46,512 bases of DNA from contig NZ_JAFHKI010000083.1 in assembly GCF_016937615.1 (NCBI RefSeq), forward strand, positions 1 through 46,512, in the 5' to 3' direction. This document shows, piece after piece, positions 1 through 7,641 of this stretch. Both the position numbers and the translations under genes were made by a program. Under the pieces are notes generated by a model. It was not told the origin of the DNA. It did not search any database and saw only the letters and a list, made by a program, of their open reading frames with translations. This DNA comes from Pseudomonas lactucae. Its GTDB lineage: Bacteria; Pseudomonadota; Gammaproteobacteria; Pseudomonadales; Pseudomonadaceae. Each line of letters opens with the position of its first letter. The stretch's first letter is position 1.

Positions 1-94
1 ACTCTCCAGACTGCCGTTGGTAAGCGTCCGTCAAACACACCTTGCGCAATTGGCCGGGCGCCCATCTAACCGTCTCGATACCTCTATTCTCGTT

Positions 95-532
95 TTACTT
101 CAGTTGCTTCTCAAAACGAATGTCACCTTCCGGTAGGTTCTTCACGGGCTGCCAGCCAAGGTTTCTATAGAATCCGCTCGCACGGCTTGCTTCAGCGGTT
201 TCTAACCATATCTTCTGATGGCGTTGAAATAGAAAAGACTCTGCTTTGTGCATCAGATTGCGCCCCAACCCGTACCCTTCGAATTCTGGCAAGACGAAGA
301 CCGCAAATACGCAACCATCTTCAATATCGACCATCGAAAAACCGACTGGAACACCATTGACCTCCGCGACCCAAGCGCACGGAGTCTCTGAAATTGCCTG
401 ACTTATAGCTTCAGGCGTTATGCCTATCTCCGTTAACTGATCTTGAGATAAGTGATTTTCCCGAACACTGGTTCGAATCTTAAAAATCGCATCAATATCG
501 GCAAGTTTGGCAAGCCGGATTACTGCGTCCAT
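95..532 (-). CDS. GNAT-family N-acetyltransferase
   Basis: Predicted cytoplasmic acetyl-CoA-dependent N-acetyltransferase of 145 residues, a normal length for a single-domain GNAT protein. The acetyl-CoA pyrophosphate-binding loop is visible as PEFEGYGLGRNLM at about residues 82-94, after the beta-4 strand (CVFAVFVLPE). The C-terminal part (SRASGFYRNLGWQPV) is the usual alpha-4/beta-6 segment with the conserved FYxxxGW pattern. The substrate cannot be told from sequence. The gene stands alone. An IS66 remnant starts about 80 bases upstream of its start codon, so it may have been moved or bracketed by that element. The start was taken as the ATG at 532; no strong ribosome-binding site is obvious. 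Confidence 0.85.
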   Translation of the reverse strand: MDAVIRLAKLADIDAIFKIRTSVRENHLSQDQLTEIGITPEAISQAISETPCAWVAEVNGVPVGFSMVDIEDGCVFAVFVLPEFEGYGLGRNLMHKAESFLFQRHQKIWLETAEASRASGFYRNLGWQPVKNLPEGDIRFEKQLK

Positions 533-611
533 GGCATCTTCCTTATTTCTATCCGTGTGATGAAAGCATCCTTACATATCCGGGCTATCACGCTACGAAA
601 TCCATTAATAC

Positions 612-924
612 TTGCACCGGGCTGATTTGCTCGCTGCGCTTGGCGAACTTGTGGCGTGTGAGAATGGCGATTTCGTGAGTGAGTTGCTCGTCTTGGTACC
701 GCTTTTACCGGAACGAAAGCCGGCAAGGTTGCAGGAGATTGATGCCGGTAAATCGGTAGCCACTTGCGGATCCCGTTGCCATTGATGCCGTGATGGATGG
801 CTACGCTGGAAATTGTCGCTCCAGATTGCAGGCATTCCTGGGCGACCTGGGCTTTGAACGGTTTGGGGTAAGAGCTGCGCTGACGCATGGAAATCCTGGC
901 GATAAGGGTGAACGCGTCCGCTTA
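612..924 (-). mobile_element. IS66-family remnant (tnpA start fused to tnpC piece)
   Basis: On the minus strand an ATG at 888 opens about 65 codons resembling the IS66 accessory protein TnpA (KPFKAQVAQECLQ, NGIRKWLPIYRH). At about 691 the reading switches to another frame that gives DEQLTHEIAILTRHKFAKRS, an N-terminal part of the IS66 transposase TnpC. The 3' part of tnpA, all of tnpB and most of tnpC are therefore deleted. Upstream of the ATG the minus-strand sequence TAAGCGGACGCG ending at about 924 looks like an IS66 terminal repeat. The element cannot encode a working transposase. The family call rests on recognising the protein pieces. Confidence 0.7.
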
Positions 925-1247
925 AAAATACGCGGACATCATCGTCCGGCATACTGGAGTTCGGTGGGTGTGTTCGCCATCCGCCTACTCCCTGATACAA
1001 GCGACCTACTCCAATTCGGACGGCGTCGAACTCTCCGTCAACACACCTTCCAAACTTCAGCCCCCGGTGGCTCCGCTGTACAGCAGTTACTCCAAGTAGA
1101 TGGTTCGCGAATAAGGCTCCAGCGGCCTGTAGAGCGCCTCACAGGGTTTTGATCGCCGTTACAGCTCCATGTGGGGTTGGAGGCTGCTACTTGCTTTCTG
1201 GGTGCCCTTCAGGCTCCCGGAGAGAGGTTGGCACTTTTCTGCAGGCG
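925..1247. other. Stretch without a recognisable gene
   Basis: No convincing coding sequence, RNA or complete repeat is visible between the IS66 remnant and the terminator at 1248. A 16/17 near-copy of the sequence at 27-43 (TCCGTCAA(A)CACACCTT) occurs at about 1034-1049. The open frames here lack recognisable domains and ribosome-binding sites. Confidence 0.4.
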
Positions 1248-1281
1248 AAAAAAAAGACCTTGAAATTCAAGGTCTTTTTTT
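1248..1281. terminator. Bidirectional rho-independent terminator
   Basis: A perfect 9-bp stem AGACCTTGA/TCAAGGTCT (1255-1263, 1267-1275) with a 3-base loop is flanked by an A-run on the left and a T-run on the right, so it can act in both directions. On the minus strand it lies just downstream of the tRNA 3'-end copy at 1286-1307. That is where the original terminator of a displaced tRNA 3' end would be expected. Confidence 0.85.
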
Positions 1282-1285
1282 AAGA

Positions 1286-1307
1286 TGGTGCCCGAGGGAG
1301 ACTCGAA
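1286..1307 (-). repeat. tRNA-Leu 3'-end copy, putative attachment site of the island
   Basis: The sequence TGGTGCCCGAGGGAGACTCG and following AA matches the 22 bases at 14001-14022, which encode the 3' end (T-arm and CCA) of tRNA-Leu(CAA). The two copies have the same orientation and differ only by one base gained and one lost in the acceptor stem. Tyrosine recombinases that use tRNA genes typically leave such a displaced 3' end at the far side of the inserted element. The mismatch in the acceptor stem means this copy may come from a variant tRNA-Leu or an older insertion. Confidence 0.65.
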
Positions 1308-1346
1308 TAATAGTATAACTATATAATTAAAATGGTTTTTTGCATA

Positions 1347-1380
1347 TGTACACCTCCACGTTGTACCGTAAAGTGTACAC
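1347..1380. repeat. TGTACAC repeats inside the left island end
   Basis: TGTACAC occurs at 1347-1353 and 1374-1380, with TTGTACC between them at 1361-1367. Related TGTACA/TGTACC words occur at 13870-13886, between the integrase gene and the right attachment site. Short repeats at both ends of an element, on the inner side of the core site, are what integrase arm-type binding sites look like. This is an inference from position and sequence only. Confidence 0.35.
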
Positions 1381-1540
1381 CCTGCCTGTCTCCAATAAGG
1401 ACTGGTGTGGATGGAAGCTTGATCGGATTTCTCCATCCAATTTCCGACGAACTGTGAATAATATCGACAAAAAACTAGTTACGGACAGGCTCCCTGGTCT
1501 GCCAAAAAATTCCGAATTGACACATGGCGGACTTTCGCGA

Positions 1541-1750
1541 TTAGTCGGGCGGCATGAGCTCAGCAAACTTATCTTGATGAAACTCCTCAGTTCGATCAAT
1601 CGTGTCCAGGGCGCTCCGAACATTGCCGGCGACATCCGCCGATCCGGGTATCTCTACCCAGTTTGAAAGCTCCATGATAGCGGCCTCCAGGGCGAGCAGG
1701 TTTTCGTTGATCTTAAATCGCGGGGAAGGGAGTCAGTCTGAGTTTGGCAT
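1541..1750 (-). pseudogene. Small conserved-looking gene with a stop at codon 6
   Basis: An ATG at 1750 preceded by a good GGAGG ribosome-binding site is followed by MPNSD and then an in-frame TGA at 1733-1735. The same frame then continues open for 63 codons (LPSPRFKINENLLALEAAIM, then ELSNWVEIPGSADVAGNVRS) and ends at TAA 1541-1543. The frame reads like a real small helical protein of about 70 residues, so the TGA is probably an inactivating mutation. Translation could restart at the ATG within AAIMELSN. I do not know a function. Confidence 0.5.
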
Positions 1751-1865
1751 TGTGCAATCCTCCGTGGAATTTTCAGCCTAGCAGGGGGATTACTGACCTC
1801 GGTAGGGTTACGCATGGTCGGAAGGACGCCGGGAGAAGGGGGCATCCACATTCGATTGCTGCCAG

Positions 1866-2090
1866 TCATAAAGGGCCGCAGTCGACCCGAAGCTGTCGGT
1901 CGATCTGAGGACATGGGTTGGATGGTGTGTACCAAGGGGCTGCGGATTCGACATGAACGTGCTTCTGCTTTTGAGGCAGGAAAGGTGTATCCAATGTGGC
2001 CAGCGCTTCACCTTGTGATCGTGACCAGAACAAGGTCGAACCGCACTGCGCGCAGAACTCGCGTATTACCCTCTCGGAGGAAGCATAGTG
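1866..2090 (-). pseudogene. GFA/CENP-V-family fragment (5' truncated)
   Basis: The minus-strand frame contains YASSERVIREFCAQCGSTLF, a characteristic second half of the glutathione-dependent formaldehyde-activating (GFA, CENP-V fold) family with its zinc-binding CxxC pair, followed by TLDTPFLPQKQKHVHVESAA and PWYT. The N-terminal third of the family, with the first cysteine cluster, is absent, and a few residues between SRSQGE and ALATLDT also appear to be missing. The break at about 2090 lies next to an IS21-like remnant, a plausible cause. Not functional as it stands. Confidence 0.6.
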
Positions 2091-2117
2091 TTGACGCCGA
2101 CGCCGAATTGGCCCTAG

Positions 2118-2210
2118 TGCCGATTTAAAACTGACCCGCCTCAAATGGCACCCGTGTAGAACAGGCATTCGTTTGTGAGGAGTCAGACTGGGTCAGTGAC
2201 ATTTCGGCAA
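2118..2210. mobile_element. 93-bp IS21-like mini-remnant with terminal inverted repeats
   Basis: The left end TGCCGATTTAAAACTGACCC (2118-2137) and the reverse complement of the right end GGGTCAGTGACATTTCGGCA (2190-2209) match at 15 of 20 positions. They resemble IS21-family termini (TG...GACCC). CTAG lies directly outside on both sides (2114-2117 and 2211-2214), which fits the short target duplication of this family. There is no room for istA or istB, so this is either a deletion derivative or a non-autonomous element. Confidence 0.5.
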
Positions 2211-2246
2211 CTAGGGGCAATTCCGCTTCGGCGCCAACAGGCAGGA

Positions 2247-3356
2247 TTATGCGTTGCGGTTGAGCGTTTCGTTAGCTTCGTCGTCGGCACGTTTTTTAAG
2301 GTGGCGGCGCATGGCGACAGCAGGGGCATCACTGGCAACAGATATTTCGTAGGAGTGATCATCTACATCACCGAGTACATCCTCCAACGCGCCCAAGCCC
2401 TCAACATCTTCATTGAAGGCGGCGAACAGTTGCTCATGCATGAACTCACCAACCGCCTCGTCATCCTGGGCGAAGTCACGACCGTGGACAATGAAGTAAT
2501 GCATGGTGCTGTGAGTTTCCGGGGTCAGAATATGGGCAGTGCAGATGTGAAACTCCTTGCGATCTAACGGCGCTATCGCCGAGTCGTAGAATGTGACGCT
2601 GACTTGATGCAGCCCGGGTGACAGGAACTCGGAAGTAGCGATGCGTGCAGCGGTACTGCAACCGTCCAGGCCAGTGGTTTTGGCCCATACCGGAGACAGA
2701 GTGGTGGGCACTACATTGCGCATCAATTTGTAATGTCCCTCTTTGAGATCAAGTTCGTACGGGGCGCTGGCATAATCTGGCGTGCCAATAGTGGCTGCGT
2801 GCAGGAAGGTTAGATGGGTCAGGTCCATCAGGTTTTCATGCATGCTTACGTAATTGCCTGGGTGATGGAAATAGCCGGAGGAACATTCCCAGCTGCGTGT
2901 CTCGGTCCAGGGCAATTCAGGAGGGCGTCTGGAGTTTGCAAGTTCTGGATCACCCATCCAGATCCACAATAGTGAGCCTTGCTCAAGCACGGGGTATTCG
3001 CGTACACCGATACCCCGTGGGCAGCTTCGCTGTGACGGCACGTTGATCAGGTTGCCTTGAGTGTCATACCGAAAGCCGTGATAGCCGCAGACTAGGGTAT
3101 CGCCCTCTAGATGACCACGTGAAAGCGGATAGGAACGATGAGCGCAGCGGTCTTCAAGTGCAATGGCTTTGCCGGCTTCGCTGCGATACAACACTACGCG
3201 CTTGCCGAGTAGTTTTCGCGATAGCAACTCCCGTGTAACTTCATTACCGAAAGCGGCTACGTACCATTCGTTAAAGATGAACGAGGTGTCGCGGGTAGCA
3301 AGTGGACTCATGGCTTTGCGCGAATTGGCAATGATGTTATTGATAGGCAGGCTCAT
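2247..3356 (-). CDS. Rieske non-heme iron oxygenase, alpha subunit (VanA-like)
   Basis: Predicted terminal oxygenase, 369 residues, in the size range of VanA/TsaM-type O-demethylases and monooxygenases. The Rieske [2Fe-2S] motif is complete: C71-x-H73 and C90-x2-H93. The mononuclear iron motif is also complete: N175, D178, H181 and H186 in ENLMDLTHLTFLH. The start at 3356 is supported by AAGGAG nine bases upstream. The gene lies 25 bases downstream of its probable reductase and ends the minus-strand cluster porin-transporter-reductase-oxygenase. Family knowledge suggests oxidation or O-demethylation of an aromatic acid. The true substrate is unknown, and vanillate is only one possibility. No adjacent ring-cleavage gene is present. 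Confidence 0.88.
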   Translation of the reverse strand: MSLPINNIIANSRKAMSPLATRDTSFIFNEWYVAAFGNEVTRELLSRKLLGKRVVLYRSEAGKAIALEDRCAHRSYPLSRGHLEGDTLVCGYHGFRYDTQGNLINVPSQRSCPRGIGVREYPVLEQGSLLWIWMGDPELANSRRPPELPWTETRSWECSSGYFHHPGNYVSMHENLMDLTHLTFLHAATIGTPDYASAPYELDLKEGHYKLMRNVVPTTLSPVWAKTTGLDGCSTAARIATSEFLSPGLHQVSVTFYDSAIAPLDRKEFHICTAHILTPETHSTMHYFIVHGRDFAQDDEAVGEFMHEQLFAAFNEDVEGLGALEDVLGDVDDHSYEISVASDAPAVAMRRHLKKRADDEANETLNRNA

Positions 3357-3381
3357 GCATAGGCTCCTTGTTATTCAGGGT

Positions 3382-4350
3382 TTACAGGTCCAACACTATC
3401 GACTCGGTGCGCGCGCGGGACACGCAAATCATCAGCGTTTCACCGCTCGCCTGCTCGGCGTCGGAGAGGACGTAATCACGGTGATCAGGTACTCCGCTGC
3501 AAATCGTGGTTTCGCAAGTACCACAAATACCGGAACGACAGGAAAAAGGTACGTCGATGCCATGGGCTTCCAACGCTTCGAGAATGCTCTGATCTGGGCC
3601 TACCTCAATATCCAGGCCACTGCGTTGCAGCGTTACGTTGAAGCGCTCGAGTGCTTGCGGATTTGCGTCACTGGCAGGTTCGGGGGCCGAGAACCACTCG
3701 AAGTGAATACGCGGCGTCGGAATGTCTGCGGTGCCGGCCTTGACTGCTTGCATCAGGGGGGTAGGGCCACAGCAGTAGACATGTTCGTCGTCCTGCAGCG
3801 AACTCACGAGAGTCTCGATATCTAGGAACTGACCGGCGCACTCATCGTTGAAGTGAAAGTGCACTCGTTCCGAGTCAAGACCCTGCAGCGTTTCGTAGAA
3901 CGCAGCCCGTTGGCGGTTGCGCACAGTATAAAAAAGTCGCCAGTTCTTACCCTGCGCCATGCACCAGCGGATCATCGCCAGAATGGGGGTAATACCAATG
4001 CCACCGGCCACAAAACAGTAGCGCTTGGCGTTGACATCCAAAGGGAAATTGTTGCGCGGAGCACTGACTTGAAGCATGTCACCCTGCCGTACGTTTGCGT
4101 GAATTAAGCGCGAGCCGCCGCGACTGGCCGGAGCCAAGCCGACCGCGATGACATAGCGATGTCGCTCACTGGAATCGTTGAGCAGCGAGTAATGTCGAAT
4201 TTGACCGTTTTCCAGGCGCACTTCGAGGTGCGCTCCAGGCGTGAATATCGGTAGCTCCCAAGCATCGGGGGCTTGTAGTTCTATCAGTGCCACCTCTTTG
4301 GCTTCCGCCACGAATTGGGTGACTCGTAAATTCAGGCTGGGCTGGGTCAT
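3382..4350 (-). CDS. Oxygenase reductase, FNR/ferredoxin fusion (VanB-like)
   Basis: Electron-transfer partner of the Rieske oxygenase, 322 residues. In order it shows an FMN-binding domain with RHYS at 52-55, a pyridine-nucleotide domain with GGIGITP near 115, and a C-terminal plant-type [2Fe-2S] domain with cysteines at about 271, 276, 279 and 309 (Cx4Cx2Cx29C). This is the class IA phthalate dioxygenase reductase layout that VanB also has, moving electrons from NAD(P)H to the oxygenase Rieske centre. Its start overlaps the stop of a small upstream ORF by ATGA, suggesting translational coupling. Confidence 0.9.
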   Translation of the reverse strand: MTQPSLNLRVTQFVAEAKEVALIELQAPDAWELPIFTPGAHLEVRLENGQIRHYSLLNDSSERHRYVIAVGLAPASRGGSRLIHANVRQGDMLQVSAPRNNFPLDVNAKRYCFVAGGIGITPILAMIRWCMAQGKNWRLFYTVRNRQRAAFYETLQGLDSERVHFHFNDECAGQFLDIETLVSSLQDDEHVYCCGPTPLMQAVKAGTADIPTPRIHFEWFSAPEPASDANPQALERFNVTLQRSGLDIEVGPDQSILEALEAHGIDVPFSCRSGICGTCETTICSGVPDHRDYVLSDAEQASGETLMICVSRARTESIVLDL

Positions 4351-4553
4351 TGTTTTAGGGTCCTGAGGTACTTGGCCGCGACCGCAATGAATGCGTCGCC
4401 AGCCGGCTGTCTGACCTGAATAAGCTTACGTAGCATGGGTATTGCTTGCAGTCCACCCAGAGGAGGACAGGTGGGCAGCCGAGTTTGATGCGTCTGGAGA
4501 GAACTACGATGGTCGGTCCGGACGTTGTATTTCGGCTGGTTGATAGAGGCCAT
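4347..4553 (-). CDS. Small ORF coupled to the reductase, unknown
   Basis: A 68-codon frame lies in the roughly 300-base gap between the MFS transporter and the reductase, and its stop overlaps the reductase start as ATGA. The C-terminal part (GDAFIAVAAKYL) looks protein-like, while the N-terminal half is low in recognisable pattern. It may be the tail of a decayed regulator or a real small protein. There is no recognisable domain and no clear ribosome-binding site, so it may equally be chance. Confidence 0.25.
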   Translation of the reverse strand: MASINQPKYNVRTDHRSSLQTHQTRLPTCPPLGGLQAIPMLRKLIQVRQPAGDAFIAVAAKYLRTLKQ

Positions 4554-4647
4554 AAGTGGCGTTTGCCGTCGTGGGATCTAGCTACGCAGCCGCAGCAGGC
4601 AGCCTCAGACCATTGGATCCTGTCACAAGTTCTTTCAGTTGCATCGC

Positions 4648-5949
4648 TTAATGCGGATTGACAACTTTGGCCTGGATGCGCAGCACTAACAGGCCACCAA
4701 GAGCAATCACGAGGGATAACATGTACAGCGCGAGGCTGGCGCTGTGGGTGGTGTCACGCATCCATCCAATTAGGTAGGGCGCGACGAACGCCGCGACGCT
4801 GCCCAGGGAGCTGATCAGGGCAAGCCCTGGCGCAAGAACTGGACCGGCCAAGTAAGCCGGCGGCAACTGCCAAAACATCGGCAGCGCGCTGCTGGCGCCC
4901 ATGCCCGCGATAGACAGGCCAATCATGACCAAGATGGCAGACTCTGGTTTCAGCCCGGTCAAGGTCAAACCCAGCGCACACATCAGAATAGGCACGCAGA
5001 GGTGCCAGCGACGTTCCTTCCTGCGGTCGGAGGAGCGACCAACCGCGATCATGAAGAAGCATCCTGTCAGGTAGGGAAGGGCGCTGAGCATACCAATCTG
5101 GCTGTCATGAGCAATACCTGTACCGTGAATCAGGGTCGGCATCCAGAACGCCAAGGTATTTACGGCCAACATCACGGCGAAATAGATAGCCACGAGTAAC
5201 CAAACCTGAGGGGTGATCAAGATGCTGCGCCAGGAATTGATCTGTTTACGTTCTTCCTCACGCGCCAGTGCTTGTCGCAAAGCGTGTTTCTGGTCATCGC
5301 TTAACCAGCGAGCGTCCTCGACTCGGTCGTCCAGTCGGTTCAGTACCACTAGGCCCAGCAATACCACCGGCAGGCCTTCAATGAGGAACATCCATTGCCA
5401 ACCCCTCAACCCAGCGATGTTTTGAAAGTTTTCGAGAATCCATCCCGACAGTGGGCCGCCGACTACACCGGCCATTGGGACAGCAATGGCGAACAGGGCA
5501 GTGACCGAGGCTCTGCGTTCGTTTGGGAACCAGCGGTTGAGGTAGACGAGGATGCCCGGGAAGAAACCGGCTTCTGCCACCCCTAGGCCGAAGCGCAGGC
5601 CATAGAAACCGTGAGCGCTTTCAATCAGTAACATCGAACTGGAAAGAAGACCCCACGTCACCATCATCAGGGCGATCCAGCGTCTTGGTCCCAGCTTGTC
5701 CAGCACCATATTGGCTGGTACGCCGAACAGTGCATAGGCCACAAAAAACAGACCAGCTCCGAGGCCATAAACAGTGTCGGAGAATTGCAGGTCAGCGCTC
5801 ATCTGAAGTTTGGCGAAGCCAATGTTGATCCTGTCCAGATGGGCGAAGACATAGCTGACGAGTAGCAACGGCATCAGCCGCCAGATGATCTGGCGATGGG
5901 TGTTTGCTTGGACCTGAGATAATTGCAGGGACTCAATGATCTGGCTCAT
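4648..5949 (-). CDS. MFS transporter, anion:cation symporter (ACS) type
   Basis: Inner-membrane secondary transporter of 433 residues with the hydrophobic pattern of 12 membrane helices and a central cytoplasmic loop around residues 200-230 (charged, ARWLSDDQKHALRQAL). The segment FAHLDRINIGFAKLQM in helix 1, followed by YGLGAGLFFVAYALFGVPAN, is typical of the ACS family (tartrate, phthalate and hydroxy-aromatic acid transporters). It lies 33 bases downstream of the porin gene in the same direction, so the two probably form one uptake route (outer then inner membrane) for the substrate of the oxygenase. Substrate identity is inferred only as an organic anion. Confidence 0.88.
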   Translation of the reverse strand: MSQIIESLQLSQVQANTHRQIIWRLMPLLLVSYVFAHLDRINIGFAKLQMSADLQFSDTVYGLGAGLFFVAYALFGVPANMVLDKLGPRRWIALMMVTWGLLSSSMLLIESAHGFYGLRFGLGVAEAGFFPGILVYLNRWFPNERRASVTALFAIAVPMAGVVGGPLSGWILENFQNIAGLRGWQWMFLIEGLPVVLLGLVVLNRLDDRVEDARWLSDDQKHALRQALAREEERKQINSWRSILITPQVWLLVAIYFAVMLAVNTLAFWMPTLIHGTGIAHDSQIGMLSALPYLTGCFFMIAVGRSSDRRKERRWHLCVPILMCALGLTLTGLKPESAILVMIGLSIAGMGASSALPMFWQLPPAYLAGPVLAPGLALISSLGSVAAFVAPYLIGWMRDTTHSASLALYMLSLVIALGGLLVLRIQAKVVNPH

Positions 5950-5982
5950 GAAGCATACCTCTTAGGATAAACGTGAAGGGAA

Positions 5983-7227
5983 TCACCAGATTTTCAGGGT
6001 ATAGCTGAGGATCACGCGGTTCTCGTCCATATCGCTGGCGTAACTCGTGCGATAGATGGCGTTGCGCCAACGCAGACCCAGGCCCTGAAGCGAGCCGCTC
6101 TGAATGACGTAGGCGAGGTCGGTGTCGCGTTCCCATTCATGGCCGCGACCATTGCTGGTTTGAATCTCATCGCCGCGCAGATAACGGGTCATAAAACTCA
6201 GACCGGGTAAACCAAGGGCCACGAAGTCGTAGTCATATCGGACTTGCCAGGAAATTTCTTCGGCATTAGTGAAGGTGCCGATAGTCACAAGGTTAGCTGT
6301 GTAGGGAGGGGTGTAGCCGTTAAGGGTGGGGAAGGCGTCAGCGCCGTACATGCGTTGGTAGGCGAGCCCGAACTTGTGTGCGCCAACATTCAGCGTGCTC
6401 ATTACGTTGAAGTTGCGGTTATCGATATTACCGGCTTTGGTTGAACCAGCGTTGTCGCTGTCAAAGAAACGCAGATCTGTGAGCAGTTTGATGTTCGGGC
6501 CCAGTGGCAACTTATGGACTAAACCGTAAAAGTCCTGGCGGTAGACGTCGCTCAGTTCTCCGCGAAAGACACTAGCGGTTAAACCATGGCCGACGTCATA
6601 GCTGGCACCAAATATATTAAAGGCGCCACTGTCAAAGTCGGCACTGCGTCCGGCCAGGTACATACGGTCGCTGCCGGACGATTCACGCGTTCGTGAGCGC
6701 CAGAGTTGCCCTGCGGTCAGGGTTAGTTTCGGGATTTCCCGAGACTCGACCAAGGCGCCATCGAAGGTCTGCGGCATCAGGCGCATGTCATCACGGAAAA
6801 CGACTGGCAGGGTGGGTGTCAGAATACCGACATCGAGCCGGGTCTCGGAAAACCGCACCTTACCGGTAACGCCCATATGGCTGAAGTTGTCTACTGGCTT
6901 GCCCGACTGAGGACCGTACGGCAGCGTGCCGTCGCCGCTGCGGCCTCGCCCTGAGTCAAGTTTGACTCCCAGCAGGCCCAGTGAGTCGAGGCCAAAGCCG
7001 ATAGGCCCTTCCGTGAACCCCGATTGCGTCCGGAACATGAAGGCTTGTGACCAGTTACCGACTTGAGACTTGGCCGCACCTGCTTGGCGATAGTCTCGGT
7101 TTTGGTAGAAGTTGCGCAGTTCAAGGCTACCCTGGCTATCGGCGATGAAATCGGCGTGGGCCAGCACTGGCAACGCCAGCCCGGTCGCCAGCGCAAGGCA
7201 GATGGTACCTCGTTCAGGTTTGAGCAT
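5983..7227 (-). CDS. OprD-family outer-membrane porin
   Basis: Outer-membrane substrate-specific channel, 414 residues, normal for OprD/OpdK proteins. A signal peptide ends near residue 25 (LALPVLAHA). The mature start DFIADSQGSLELRNFYQNRD is the family's signature, and the protein ends in an aromatic residue (YTLKIW) as beta-barrels do. Alternating strand patterns run through the whole length. The start at 7227 has AAAGGA upstream. OprD channels of the OpdK type import aromatic and carboxylic acids. As first gene of the minus-strand cluster it probably provides the entry step, with transcription starting in the 7228-7641 region. Confidence 0.92.
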   Translation of the reverse strand: MLKPERGTICLALATGLALPVLAHADFIADSQGSLELRNFYQNRDYRQAGAAKSQVGNWSQAFMFRTQSGFTEGPIGFGLDSLGLLGVKLDSGRGRSGDGTLPYGPQSGKPVDNFSHMGVTGKVRFSETRLDVGILTPTLPVVFRDDMRLMPQTFDGALVESREIPKLTLTAGQLWRSRTRESSGSDRMYLAGRSADFDSGAFNIFGASYDVGHGLTASVFRGELSDVYRQDFYGLVHKLPLGPNIKLLTDLRFFDSDNAGSTKAGNIDNRNFNVMSTLNVGAHKFGLAYQRMYGADAFPTLNGYTPPYTANLVTIGTFTNAEEISWQVRYDYDFVALGLPGLSFMTRYLRGDEIQTSNGRGHEWERDTDLAYVIQSGSLQGLGLRWRNAIYRTSYASDMDENRVILSYTLKIW

Positions 7228-7641
7228 TTTGTGTCCTTTATTATTGTTTTACGGAATTCGCCGTCGCACACTGAATCGCTGACGTTCAGCGATAGTTAGA
7301 TAGCCGCCAACCTCAATCCTCTAGCCGTCGTACATGGTTAAGGTTCGTCATCCACAGGTGCAGCAACACAGTCAGTACTTCTCTAAGGGAAATGCTGGAT
7401 TGAAAGGCTGCCGCGCTGACGGGGGGAAGGGGGAGACGCACGTTCAGATGGGTGACGGTTCATCGGTGATCCCAGTTATTGTTGTTGTCCTTGTCAGCTT
7501 ACTGGGCCTGCAGGGCGAAGCTGTCCTCCGGGAGGTGGACAGGCATGATGATCGTCGGCATTCTATTGGTTAATAAGTTAACTATCTGGCTTTTTTCCAA
7601 TAGACCTAACACCTAACAATGATAATTATCAGGTAGCCGCC
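7228..7641. promoter_or_regulatory. Divergent promoter region with palindromes
   Basis: This 414-base gap separates the porin operon (minus) from the LuxR-type regulator (plus) and should hold both promoters. Visible elements are the inverted pair CTATTGG/CCAATAG (7563-7569, 7597-7603), an AT-rich GTTAATAAGTTAAC stretch between them (7568-7581), and a perfect 12-base palindrome TGATAATTATCA at 7620-7631, ten bases before the regulator's ATG. The last resembles half of a Fur box but could be the regulator's own operator. No protein-coding signal is seen. Confidence 0.5.

Noticed and set aside
27..1049. Near-identical direct repeat (27-43 and 1034-1049) around the GNAT and IS66 block, and a GTTAGAT word on the minus strand near 65-71 that could suggest an integron attC site.
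   Set aside because: No inverse-core partner, no hairpin and no integron integrase are visible. The 16-17 base repeat is too short and imperfect to call a cassette or target duplication.
2175..3825. Long plus-strand open frames opposite the Rieske oxygenase and reductase.
   Set aside because: They are antisense to genes with complete catalytic motifs and show no domains.
7334..7573. A 79-codon plus-strand frame in the porin/LuxR gap.
   Set aside because: No ribosome-binding site, no domain, and it covers a region expected to hold two promoters.
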